DNA of 33,572 nt from Ignavibacteriota bacterium (GTDB lineage: Bacteria > Bacteroidota > Ignavibacteria > UBA10030). The notes under the pieces are model-generated. The model had not been told where the DNA came from, made no database searches, and saw nothing but the letters and a program-made list of their open reading frames with translations. Of the stretch, positions 1-7,499 are shown in pieces; positions within the stretch are counted from its first letter, which is position 1, and every line of letters starts with the position of its first letter. The translations under genes were made by a program, and so were the position numbers. Location of the stretch: assembly GCA_003170475.1 (NCBI GenBank), contig PMZI01000032.1, positions 1 through 33,572 of the forward strand, in the 5' to 3' direction.

Positions 1-250
1 GCCGTTCCGACAAGACTGAAAGACACGGGAGGGTTTCCCGCACAAGAGAAGGGCGGTTCCGCTCTCTGAATCCCGCTCATAAGCGGAATCCAAGAGCGGG
101 AGATTCTCAAAATCACTGCCACTCACAAGAGCGGTTCGTGGGTGATTTTGGAACAAGGGGTCGCGGACAAATCTGCGTTTTGTGCATCCCGACGTTCCTT
201 GTCGGGACCGCCTGCCCGACGAAGTGAAACAAAGCGGGCGGTTCCGACAA
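1..250. repeat. Cluster of short inverted repeats (hairpin island)
   Basis: No convincing gene lies here. The stretch holds consecutive hairpin-forming inverted repeats: arms at 26-30/36-40; TCCCGCTC at 71-78 with GAGCGGGA at 94-101; AAAATCAC at 109-116 with GTGATTTT at 142-149; CCCGAC at 188-193 with GTCGGG at 201-206; and a longer imperfect pair at 199-218/235-250. The last two share bases, so they are alternative folds. The motif GTTCCGACAA occurs near base 4 and again at 241-250. This looks like a REP/MITE-type intergenic repeat or a structured leader upstream of the GroES-like gene. No T-tract supports a terminator. Confidence 0.5.
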
Positions 251-275
251 TGGAATTTCGAAATCCGCGATGTGA

Positions 276-677
276 GTGAGGGTGAACGTGGAGATTAAAT
301 CTCGTAAGAAAATCATTCTGGTAGGCGACAAGGTGCTGATTGCGCCCGACGCCGAGTCAGAGCGTTCCAATCACGGCCTGTATCTGCCTCCGGGAGTCAA
401 GGAGAAAGAAAAGGTCAACAGCGGCGTCATCGTGCAGGTCGGTCCCGGTTACGCGGTCCCCAATCCGCATTTTCTCGACCAGGAACAATGGTCGACCTCC
501 CAAAAGGATCCCATCAAGTACATGCCTTTGCAGGCAGAAGAAGGCGACTACGCTCTGTTCCTCCGCGATTCCGGAATTGAGATTGAGTACGACGAGCACA
601 AATATCTCATTGTCCCGCACTCGGCCATCCTGATGCTCATCCGCAGAAGTGAATTCGTTCAAGGACTGGAAGAGTAG
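276..677 (+). CDS. GroES-like (chaperonin-10 family) protein
   Basis: The 133-residue product resembles the chaperonin-10 fold. It has an N-terminal strand ending in KVLIAPD, a mobile-loop-like stretch with GLYLPPG at about residues 36-42, a VNSGVIVQVGPG strand at about 47-58, and a C-terminal part carrying GDYALF and HKYLIVPHSAIL. Classical GroES is about 95 residues; here about 35 extra residues sit between the VGPG turn and the second half (around HFLDQEQW to PLQAEEG). No groEL is nearby, so this is probably a divergent paralogue rather than the housekeeping co-chaperonin. The start is a GTG at 276; in-frame GTGs at 282 and 288 are alternatives. The next gene begins 8 bases after the stop, suggesting one transcript. 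Confidence 0.75.
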   Translation: MRVNVEIKSRKKIILVGDKVLIAPDAESERSNHGLYLPPGVKEKEKVNSGVIVQVGPGYAVPNPHFLDQEQWSTSQKDPIKYMPLQAEEGDYALFLRDSGIEIEYDEHKYLIVPHSAILMLIRRSEFVQGLEE

Positions 678-685
678 GGAAAGCA

Positions 686-949
686 GTGCAGCGCGACCTT
701 CGGCTCTTTAGCCACGAAAACCTCCTCGAGCAGTTACAGAGCGCGGAATACCGAAACGGATACTACATCCTCGAGTTTTACGCTGAACAACACAAACCCT
801 CACCCGCTCAAACCGCTACAATCGAAATCTTCTATTTATACCCCTCCGGCGGTACGCTGAGGGACACCAATTTCCAGCTCCTTTTCTATGATTCGCGCTA
901 CGACACCTATCGCGGATTCACACATCCACATCTGAATATCACGAAATAG
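686..949 (+). CDS. Small conserved-looking hypothetical protein
   Basis: This 87-residue protein is not recognised. It starts with GTG, preceded by a weak GGGAAA ribosome site, 8 bases after the GroES-like gene. It has no signal peptide, membrane segment or cysteine. It is rich in aromatic residues (Tyr and Phe), with alternating hydrophobic stretches such as YYILEFYAEQ and ATIEIFYLYPSGG that suggest a small beta-sheet domain. Tight spacing and sensible composition support it as a real gene co-transcribed with its upstream neighbour. Function unknown. Confidence 0.55.
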   Translation: MQRDLRLFSHENLLEQLQSAEYRNGYYILEFYAEQHKPSPAQTATIEIFYLYPSGGTLRDTNFQLLFYDSRYDTYRGFTHPHLNITK

Positions 950-1063
950 TCCTTGTATCGCTCAGGAATGATGGGGTGATGTGGGAACGATTTCGGACAG
1001 CTTTTGTTTTCAAAGGTATCAAATGATTTAGCTGAAGGGTTCATTTTCCGAAGGGAACTGTCA

Positions 1064-1498
1064 ATGTATGATATCCTCATCAAGCAAATGAGAGATGAAG
1101 TGACGCGTCTTGGTGCTCAGGAATTGCGGACGCCTGCGGAGGTCGATGAAGCGCTCTTGAACACGAAGGGAGTCACACTCGTTGTCGTGAACTCAACGTG
1201 CGGCTGTGCAGCCGGTGCATCCCGTCCGGCGCTCGCCAAAGCGCTTCAACATTCTGTCGGTCCGGACAAAATTGTGACGGTCTTTGCCGGCCAGGACAAA
1301 GAAGCAACAGCCCGGGCGCGCGAATACTTCACCGATCAACCGCCGTCATCTCCGTCCTTCGCGTTTATGCGCGGTGGAAAGTTCGTTCACATGATTCATC
1401 GTTACCAAATTGAAGGTCACACGACCGATCAAGTTGCCGCGACGCTGACCCAGGCTTTTGAGAAACTCTGCGTTACCGAGACAAAGTCGGCGGTTTGA
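1064..1498 (+). CDS. Bacilliredoxin (BrxA/BrxB, YphP/YqiW family)
   Basis: The 144-residue thioredoxin-fold protein matches the usual length of bacilliredoxins, which remove bacillithiol from S-bacillithiolated proteins or act as thiol-disulfide isomerases. The family's CGC active site is visible as STCGCAAG, with Cys46 and Cys48. The typical N-terminus MYDILIKQMRDEV and the C-terminal SPSFAFMRGGKFVHMIHRYQIEG strand-helix are present. I chose the ATG at 1064, although the frame is open from 1004, because GAAGGGA lies just upstream and the family starts at MYD. The extra 20 residues lack a signal sequence and look untranslated. An intrinsic terminator follows directly. Confidence 0.88.
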   Translation: MYDILIKQMRDEVTRLGAQELRTPAEVDEALLNTKGVTLVVVNSTCGCAAGASRPALAKALQHSVGPDKIVTVFAGQDKEATARAREYFTDQPPSSPSFAFMRGGKFVHMIHRYQIEGHTTDQVAATLTQAFEKLCVTETKSAV

Positions 1499-1521
1499 AG
1501 TCATAACGCTTGGACAAGAGA

Positions 1522-1554
1522 AGCCCATATCAGTGGTTCTGATATGGGCTTTTT
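1522..1554 (+). terminator. Rho-independent terminator after the bacilliredoxin gene
   Basis: A perfect 12-bp stem, AGCCCATATCAG at 1522-1533 paired with CTGATATGGGCT at 1539-1550, closes a 5-base loop and runs into five T residues (1550-1554). It sits 24 bases after the bacilliredoxin stop and most likely ends the 276-1498 operon. Confidence 0.9.
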
Positions 1555-1885
1555 GCTAGATCTCGTTGTTCCTCACCGGCACAACGCCTTCGCTTCCGTT
1601 GTCCTCTCAAACGAGCCTGCGCCACGACGGAGTCAGTCAGGCTTTCTGACTCCTGCTCGCCCTCATTGCCCTAGCTGTTTGTCAATCTTCTCCACGTGGT
1701 GGCTATAAAGGGGCATGTGGCTTCGAGTCCACACTTACGCCCTCCTCCATCCGATCCTGGGAGCCGCGCGCCTTCGTTTTTCTCACACAAACACGCTTTG
1801 TTGTCACGCACCCTGTTGGCATCAAAGTTGAAGATCCTTCGAAGAGAAACACTCAATCAGACAAATTTTTCTCGGAGGAACGGAT
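1555..1885. other. Gene-free stretch before the cupredoxin lipoprotein
   Basis: No credible coding region was found in these 331 bases; overlapping short reading frames on both strands lack ribosome sites and protein-like composition. It holds an 8-bp inverted repeat, GGAGTCAG at 1629-1636 with CTGACTCC at 1646-1653, without a T-tract, and a degenerate sigma-54-like site at 1817-1832. A strong ribosome site GGAGGAA lies at 1875-1880, just ahead of the next gene. Confidence 0.5.
1817..1832 (+). promoter_or_regulatory. Degenerate sigma-54-like promoter (TGGCAT-N5-TTGAA)
   Basis: TGGCATCAAAGTTGAA has the correct spacing for a -24/-12 promoter and shares TGGCATC with the better site at 9029. However, the -12 element reads TTGAA, so the nearly invariant GC is lost. 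It lies 54 bases upstream of the cupredoxin ATG. Weak candidate. Confidence 0.2.
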
Positions 1886-2266
1886 ATGAAGGATACCTTG
1901 CGTTGGATTTTGCTTCTCGTGGCTGTCGCTGGACAGATTGAACTTGGGGGATGCAGCAATTCCTCCAGTCCCTATTCCAGCTCCTCAGGAAGCAATTCGG
2001 GGAATAACACAACTGCCAAGCCTAACACCGTTGCGCTGAACAACATGTCCTTCGGTCCGTCCACCCTGACGGTTGCGAAAGGCACCACAGTGACATGGCA
2101 GAACAACGACGGGATCTCGCACACCGCAACAAGCGACCTTGGGACGTGGGACTCCGGAAATATTCCGCCGGGCGGGAGCAAGAGCGTCACGTTCAACACC
2201 GTGGGGTCATTTCCATACCATTGCACAGTTCATCCGATGATGACCGCAACGCTCATCGTGCAGTAG
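1886..2266 (+). CDS. Cupredoxin (plastocyanin/amicyanin-like) lipoprotein
   Basis: This 126-residue exported blue-copper protein has a hydrophobic signal peptide ending in a lipobox (LGGC, lipidated Cys23). A Ser/Gly/Asn-rich linker (about residues 24-46) follows, then one cupredoxin domain. The type-1 copper ligands are His79 in GISHT and the cluster YHCTVHPMM, giving Cys113, His116 and Met119, with the Cys-x2-His-x2-Met spacing of amicyanin. The protein should be membrane-anchored and shuttle electrons or bind copper in the periplasm or at the surface. The start at 1886 is set by GGAGGAA six bases upstream. It appears monocistronic, with a 141-base gap to the next gene. Confidence 0.88.
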   Translation: MKDTLRWILLLVAVAGQIELGGCSNSSSPYSSSSGSNSGNNTTAKPNTVALNNMSFGPSTLTVAKGTTVTWQNNDGISHTATSDLGTWDSGNIPPGGSKSVTFNTVGSFPYHCTVHPMMTATLIVQ

Positions 2267-2407
2267 AATTGCGATCGTGGGAAATCATCATCGAGAGAGA
2301 TAGAGTGAGACTTTGATCATGCCGGCTGGAATACACTGTTCGTGACTTTTTCTTGAAGTCGGAGCTGTTCATGTGTATTCCACAGCTCACATTAGCAGGA
2401 GCCTTCA

Positions 2408-3364
2408 ATGCAGTTTAAATCAAGTATGCCCGGCGCCATGATGACCACGTTGCAGCGTGACATATTATGCACTGTGGCATACTTCGACATTTTCGATCAT
2501 CCTCTTCGACTGAGCGAAATTCATCAATATCTTCCTCTGCAAGGCGTCACGCTGGATGCTCTTGAAGCTGCCTGCTCCGTCGAGCCATTGAGAAGTCGGC
2601 TCTCCAAGATCGAAGATCACTATTTCTTAGAGAGCAAGTCTGAGAAGCTTGTTTCCGATCGACGGATCAAAGAGCGGCGGGCGCGTTGGATGTGGAAGGC
2701 AGCGATCGTGATGTCTCACATCATCAGGCGCATCCCATTTGTCCGCGCAGTCTTTGTGTCGGGCGAGCTTTCGAAAGGCGTCGCCAGCAAACATTCGGAC
2801 ATCGACTTCTTCATCGTGACTGCGGAAAACCGGGTCTGGATTTGCCGGACGGCCTTTGCCGTCTTCAAGAAGATCTTCCTCTTTAATCGGAAGAAATTCT
2901 TCTGCTACAATCTCATTGCTTCCGAGCGTCATCTTCAGATTCGAGACAGAAACATCTACACAGCCGTTGAAGTCGTTACTGTCAAACCGCTCTTCAATGA
3001 AAATCTCTATGAGAGATTCATCAGGGCGAATTCCTGGACTGTGCAGTATTTTCCAAACTCAAAGAACTCACTCCGACCATCGAGCCGTGCAATTCCGGTT
3101 CCATTCCTCGCCGAAAAAATACTGAGTGCCGTAGTCGCTTCTGATGCGTTCGATGCTCTCGATCGTTGGCTGCTCGAAAAGTGGAGGTCGATCTGGAAAG
3201 AGCGGTATCAGGAATTGGCTCCGGGAGAACTGGAACACAGATTTCAGTGCCGACGGAATATCTCAACTGCATATGTCGGCGATTTCCTGCATAACGTTAT
3301 GGAGAAGTATCGGCATCGGCTTGATCACTACGGCATCGTTCACGCCAATCAGTTCGTGGCTTGA
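2408..3364 (+). CDS. Nucleotidyltransferase-domain protein (Pol beta superfamily)
   Basis: The 318-residue protein carries an N-terminal region of about 90 residues resembling a winged helix (TLQRDILCTVAYFDIFDHPL onward). It is followed by a nucleotidyltransferase core: VSGELSKG at 118-124 and the metal-binding pair Asp131/Asp133 in SDIDFFIV. The third position of the usual GSxxxG loop is Glu rather than Ser. The conserved-looking TAVEVVTVKPLF further on may give the third carboxylate. The C-terminal 100 residues are basic and helical. It should transfer a nucleotide to an unknown acceptor in the cytoplasm. AGGAG upstream fixes the start. Neighbours do not reveal the substrate. Confidence 0.75.
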   Translation: MQFKSSMPGAMMTTLQRDILCTVAYFDIFDHPLRLSEIHQYLPLQGVTLDALEAACSVEPLRSRLSKIEDHYFLESKSEKLVSDRRIKERRARWMWKAAIVMSHIIRRIPFVRAVFVSGELSKGVASKHSDIDFFIVTAENRVWICRTAFAVFKKIFLFNRKKFFCYNLIASERHLQIRDRNIYTAVEVVTVKPLFNENLYERFIRANSWTVQYFPNSKNSLRPSSRAIPVPFLAEKILSAVVASDAFDALDRWLLEKWRSIWKERYQELAPGELEHRFQCRRNISTAYVGDFLHNVMEKYRHRLDHYGIVHANQFVA

Positions 3365-3663
3365 ACAACCCCATGTCTCTGATCATTTCGAACGTTGCTT
3401 CTGCTTCAGCTCGCCGCCCGCACAAGACTCCCCACAAGACTCCAACCTTTGCCTCCAGACATTAAAGAGACACGCAAGGGAAAGAGCCGTCGGGTCCGCA
3501 ACGCAACGATGAAAGATTCTCTCTCTTGTGATCAGACAGGAACTCTGCGATGTGGACTCTTGTCTGCTACACGGTAGAGACGGACTCTCCTGACGATTGG
3601 TTGATTATGAGTTCAAAATTGGTTAATTGTAGACCAATCATGGATTCGTGGAGAGCACCGCTT

Positions 3664-4392
3664 ATGATTGACGTCAGACAGGGAGTAATAGGATCACCCC
3701 TCTTATTGGTGGCCTTTTTGATGATGAATTCCGGATCTCCCCTGTTTGGGCAGGAAGCTCTAAGAATGGGGGAAATACGAGGGAAAATTACAATAACAAA
3801 GAGCGAAGACGACATTCAGAAGCCGCCGCCGGTCGACCGTTACAGCACTCATCGGCTCGCGCCCACGAGCATGTCCGGTGCAGGGATGTCATCGTCCGCA
3901 GTGAAGTTGTCCGAAAGAGCTGTTATCTATCTCGAAAGCCAAAGCAGCAAGGCGCAAAATTTCCAACCTCCGACGGCACACCCCATTCTTGACCAGCGGG
4001 ATCTCGCATTTCACCCGCAGGTTCTCCCCATTCTCGTCGGGACAACGGTTGAATTTCCGAACAAGGACAACCTCTTTCATAATGTTTTCTCGTATTCTTC
4101 ACCGAAAGAGTTTGATCTCGGTCGTTATCCCACCGGAGAATCCAAGTCTATCCGATTTGACAAAGCAGGGATTGTCCGCGTCTATTGCGACATCCATTCT
4201 CACATGAACGCTACTATTCTGGTGCTCGAGAATCCGTTTTTCGCGATCCCGGACGACGGAGGAGCGTATGTCATCAAAAATGTTCCCAATGGTACGTACA
4301 TCGCGCGCCTTTGGTTCGGCCGGGACCTCGCCGCCAGCCAGAGCGTCAGCATCAAGAATGGCGAATCAGTCTCCGTCAACTTCACCTATTGA
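3664..4392 (+). CDS. Secreted cupredoxin with C-terminal carboxypeptidase-regulatory-like domain
   Basis: The 242-residue exported protein has a signal peptide (residues 1 to about 30, ending near LFGQ) and a cupredoxin domain at roughly 110-190. Predicted copper ligands are His139 (LFHNVFS), Cys175, His178 and Met181 (YCDIHSHM). A short beta domain follows, containing GGAYVIKNVPNGTY, typical of carboxypeptidase-regulatory/SdrD-B-like modules. Related proteins are often annotated as methylamine-utilisation or plastocyanin-like. The frame is open from 3550, but ATG 3664 follows GTGGAGAG and begins the signal peptide. The porin gene starts 9 bases after the stop, so the two are probably co-transcribed and may act together at the cell envelope. 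Confidence 0.82.
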   Translation: MIDVRQGVIGSPLLLVAFLMMNSGSPLFGQEALRMGEIRGKITITKSEDDIQKPPPVDRYSTHRLAPTSMSGAGMSSSAVKLSERAVIYLESQSSKAQNFQPPTAHPILDQRDLAFHPQVLPILVGTTVEFPNKDNLFHNVFSYSSPKEFDLGRYPTGESKSIRFDKAGIVRVYCDIHSHMNATILVLENPFFAIPDDGGAYVIKNVPNGTYIARLWFGRDLAASQSVSIKNGESVSVNFTY

Positions 4393-4401
4393 GAAGTCAC
4401 T

Positions 4402-5517
4402 ATGAATCGAATCCTGGCTGTGCTCATTCTTCTGGTGGCTCTTTGCGTCCAAGGTCAATCACAGGTGCAGGCGAGCGGCGAGGCCTCGACCTATGTTCTG
4501 AAAACAGCGCAAACTACAAGTCCCCGGGCAACGAACAACGGGAACCCGACTTTTGGATGGCGATTCGATCTTTTTCTCGATGCCAAAGTGACTGACAAGG
4601 TCTTTGTTCTCGTCGACACGCGGGCGCTGCCTGATGAGGTCATCAATTTCGATTATGTGGCGTTGCGTATTGTTAATCTGGCGGACCTGGGATTCAATTT
4701 CCAGATGGGAAAGTTCGATATGCCTTTTGGGAATCTCGCCGATCGCCGGTTTGCGACGAAAGATTTTTTGTACGGCTTACCGTTGATCTATGAATATCGC
4801 ACATCACTTCCCGACCAGGTTGCTACGCGGGCGGACGTGCTTGGCAGTCGCGGGAAGGGTGTCGGGATGCGCCTCATTGATTTGGGTGTCTATGATATTG
4901 GCGCCATGGTCTACGGTGATGCCGGGAAGGCCCATTATGCAGTGGCCGTAGCGAATGGGACCATTAGTTCCACGTACGTGCGACACCTCAACGACAATTC
5001 AGACTTCAACAAGATTCTTCGATTTGCCTACACGCCCATCATAGGACTCACGCTCGGTGTGTCGGCCGCAATGAGTGCATACCTCAGCGACGAAGGCAAG
5101 CCTTTGCCGCGTGATCAGGGAAGTCTACACTATCAACAGTTGATCGGAGACGTCGATGTTGAATTCAGTAGGGAACGATTCCTGTTCAACGGTGAGGCAG
5201 TCTATAGCAAGTGGACGGTTCCGTTTGAAAATGAAGACACCGACCTGTCGGCCTTCGGGTACTACGCTGAAGCAAAATACACATGGTTCCCCCGCTTCTA
5301 CACAGCAGCCCGCGTCAGCGGATTGGTCTTCTCTCGCGTGCAGCTCGAAGGGATCTCTCCCCGGTGGGATAACAACCTGGTAGAGATCGAGGCCGGTGTC
5401 GGATATCACCTTGACCGCAGCACGCTGGTGAAGTTGGTGCGCAGGGAAACCCGAACGCTCGAAGTCATAGGCCCGAAAGATAATCTCACGGTCCTTCAAC
5501 TTGCGGTTGCATTCTGA
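4402..5517 (+). CDS. Outer-membrane beta-barrel porin-like protein
   Basis: The 371-residue protein begins with a signal peptide of about 25 residues (MNRILAVLILLVALCVQG, ending near QVQA). It then shows alternating amphipathic strands, many aromatic girdle residues, and a C-terminal Phe (LQLAVAF), all typical of outer-membrane barrels. Motifs such as FNFQMGKFDMPFGN resemble phosphate-selective or general OprO/OprP-like porins. It directly follows the secreted cupredoxin, so a role in passage or sensing of a metal or small solute is possible. Specificity cannot be read from the sequence. Confidence 0.75.
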   Translation: MNRILAVLILLVALCVQGQSQVQASGEASTYVLKTAQTTSPRATNNGNPTFGWRFDLFLDAKVTDKVFVLVDTRALPDEVINFDYVALRIVNLADLGFNFQMGKFDMPFGNLADRRFATKDFLYGLPLIYEYRTSLPDQVATRADVLGSRGKGVGMRLIDLGVYDIGAMVYGDAGKAHYAVAVANGTISSTYVRHLNDNSDFNKILRFAYTPIIGLTLGVSAAMSAYLSDEGKPLPRDQGSLHYQQLIGDVDVEFSRERFLFNGEAVYSKWTVPFENEDTDLSAFGYYAEAKYTWFPRFYTAARVSGLVFSRVQLEGISPRWDNNLVEIEAGVGYHLDRSTLVKLVRRETRTLEVIGPKDNLTVLQLAVAF

Positions 5518-5632
5518 CCGGCCGGCGAAGCCCCATTCCTTTTCATCGAACTCGTTTTCTGGTTGCGGCAAAAAATCTTCTCGCCCGGTCCCATATTCAA
5601 CGTAAACACAGAACGGTGGACTCTCGAAGAGC

Positions 5633-7492
5633 ATGAAATTCCGGCACAAAATACTCCTGTCGATTTGGGGCGTCGTACTCAGCTTGCTGGTGATCACGTT
5701 CTTCATTATTAATTACTGGACGCGAAGCCGAATTGAAGACGCATTCTCCGAGGAACTGCGCAGTAATCGATCGACGCTCAACGGCATCGTTGGACTCGAA
5801 GCAGAGATTCTGGCCCGTGGTTGTCAGGTCATTGCAGAGTCGCCCCGGCTACGAGCGGTTGTGGAACTTCAGGATCCCAAGACAGCATATCAGCTCTCAC
5901 AGGAGCTCAATCAAACCATCGTGAGTGATCTCTTCGTGCTGACCGATAGAACCGGCAGACCGCTGGTTGAGATCATCTCTGGTCAGAAAGGGGAATGGAT
6001 CGTCGCAGGACAACAATCGATTCAACAGGCGCTCAAATCTATCTCTGCGACGGACGTGTGGGCGTTAGGCGGCAAGGCATTTCATGTAGCCTCGGTTCCG
6101 CTTGTTGTGGATCGCGACATGGTGGGCACGCTGACACTCGGTTTTGCCATCACGGATGAAGAACTGGCAAGGTTGAAGCAATGGACGAATAAGACTGAAA
6201 TCCTTCTCGCCCAACATCAAAAGGTTGTCCTCTCGACGCTGGGATTGAAGGAGCAGGGTGATCTGATTGCCGCGCTCGACGCAGCAGGCATTCTGAATGC
6301 ACGGCATGGAGTGGATTCGGCAGGGCCAGTGTTCAAGCTGAAGGTTGCAGATGATGTCTACCTGGGAACGGTGTACCAGTTGAGCGCTCAAAACTCCTCG
6401 GCTGAGCCCATCCAGTATTTGATTATGAAATCGACCCACCGGGAAATCTCCAGATCGCTCAATCCGATTCTCGGGACATTTGGATTCATTTCGCTGCTCT
6501 TTCTTGTACTCACCACGATCATCGGGTATGCGATTGCTGGTGGTATTACCAGGCCTATCAACAAGCTTGTTCGGGGCACCACCGAAGTCGCCAAAGGCAA
6601 CTATGGTTTTGTCATCTCAGTCAGTGGGAAGGATGAACTAAGCTTTCTTGCTCAGCGCTTCGGAGACATGAGCAAATCGCTGAAAGAGAAAATCGATGAA
6701 TTGGGACAATTGAATCAGGACCTGATTAGTCGGAACCGTGATCTCGATGAGACTCTTCAGAAACTGAAAGAAGCCCAGGAAGAGCTTGTGAAAAGCGAGC
6801 GCCTGGCAGCGACAGGAAAACTGACGGCCCAGTTGGCTCACGAAATCAATAATCCCGTGCACAACATCCAGAGTTGCCTGAAAACCAGCCTGGGAAGATT
6901 GCCGAAGGATATTCAGGGGAGAGACCTCATCGAGGTGGCGTATGAGGAGGTTGCCCGCATGTCAAAGTTGACGCGGCAGCTGCTCGACTTCTATCGGACG
7001 TCCTTCGTCCCGGAAGAAATGATGGCCGTCGATCTCAATCGCGTAGTGAACGAGACCGTCCGTGCGTTCGACACCGAACTCTCCAGTGCCGGGATCAGCG
7101 TCGAGCTGAACTTGCAGGAGCCTTTGCATCCCATACGAGGTTCGTCTGACAAACTCAAGCAAGTATTTCTCAATATCATTCTGAATGCCAAAGATGCGAT
7201 GCCCGACGGTGGACTCCTGAAAATCTCGAGTAGCGAATCTGATGGCATGGCGCGGGTTACCATCAGCGACAACGGTGTGGGAATTCCCAAAGAACACATC
7301 GGCAAACTTTTCGACGCGTTCTTCACGACCAAGAGCAAAGTCAGCGGGGTAGGACTCGGTCTCTCCGTCAGCTACGGTATCATCAGCCAGCATCGAGGTA
7401 CCATCAACGTTTCCAGTTCAGCGGGTCGGGGATCGACGTTTACAGTCTCCCTTCCTCTGCAGAACGGCGATCAAACAAACATGACAGCGTGA
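5633..7492 (+). CDS. Membrane sensor histidine kinase (NtrB/AtoS-like)
   Basis: The 619-residue kinase has TM1 at about residues 9-28, a periplasmic sensor region (about 30-275, Cache-like in layout), and TM2 at about 280-302. These are followed by a HAMP linker, a coiled coil ending in KEAQEELVKSERLAATGKL, a HisKA domain with phospho-acceptor His403 (LAHEINNP), and a HATPase domain with N box (NIILNAKDAMP), DNGVGIP and GVGLGLSVS. It autophosphorylates and should donate phosphate to the NtrC-type regulator encoded 7 bases downstream. The sensor ligand is unknown; adjacent porin and cupredoxin genes make an envelope or metal signal plausible. Confidence 0.92.
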   Translation: MKFRHKILLSIWGVVLSLLVITFFIINYWTRSRIEDAFSEELRSNRSTLNGIVGLEAEILARGCQVIAESPRLRAVVELQDPKTAYQLSQELNQTIVSDLFVLTDRTGRPLVEIISGQKGEWIVAGQQSIQQALKSISATDVWALGGKAFHVASVPLVVDRDMVGTLTLGFAITDEELARLKQWTNKTEILLAQHQKVVLSTLGLKEQGDLIAALDAAGILNARHGVDSAGPVFKLKVADDVYLGTVYQLSAQNSSAEPIQYLIMKSTHREISRSLNPILGTFGFISLLFLVLTTIIGYAIAGGITRPINKLVRGTTEVAKGNYGFVISVSGKDELSFLAQRFGDMSKSLKEKIDELGQLNQDLISRNRDLDETLQKLKEAQEELVKSERLAATGKLTAQLAHEINNPVHNIQSCLKTSLGRLPKDIQGRDLIEVAYEEVARMSKLTRQLLDFYRTSFVPEEMMAVDLNRVVNETVRAFDTELSSAGISVELNLQEPLHPIRGSSDKLKQVFLNIILNAKDAMPDGGLLKISSSESDGMARVTISDNGVGIPKEHIGKLFDAFFTTKSKVSGVGLGLSVSYGIISQHRGTINVSSSAGRGSTFTVSLPLQNGDQTNMTA

Positions 7493-7499
7493 GCCATCC

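Noticed and set aside
1629-1653. Possible terminator hairpin GGAGTCAG/CTGACTCC
   Set aside because: The stem is sound but no T-tract follows, and a strong terminator already lies at 1522-1554.
1700-1756. A tRNA-like T-arm (TTCGAGT flanked by TGTGG/CCACA) with a trailing CCA
   Set aside because: The loop is the wrong size with these arms, no acceptor complement (GAGGGCG-like) lies upstream, and no anticodon arm could be placed.
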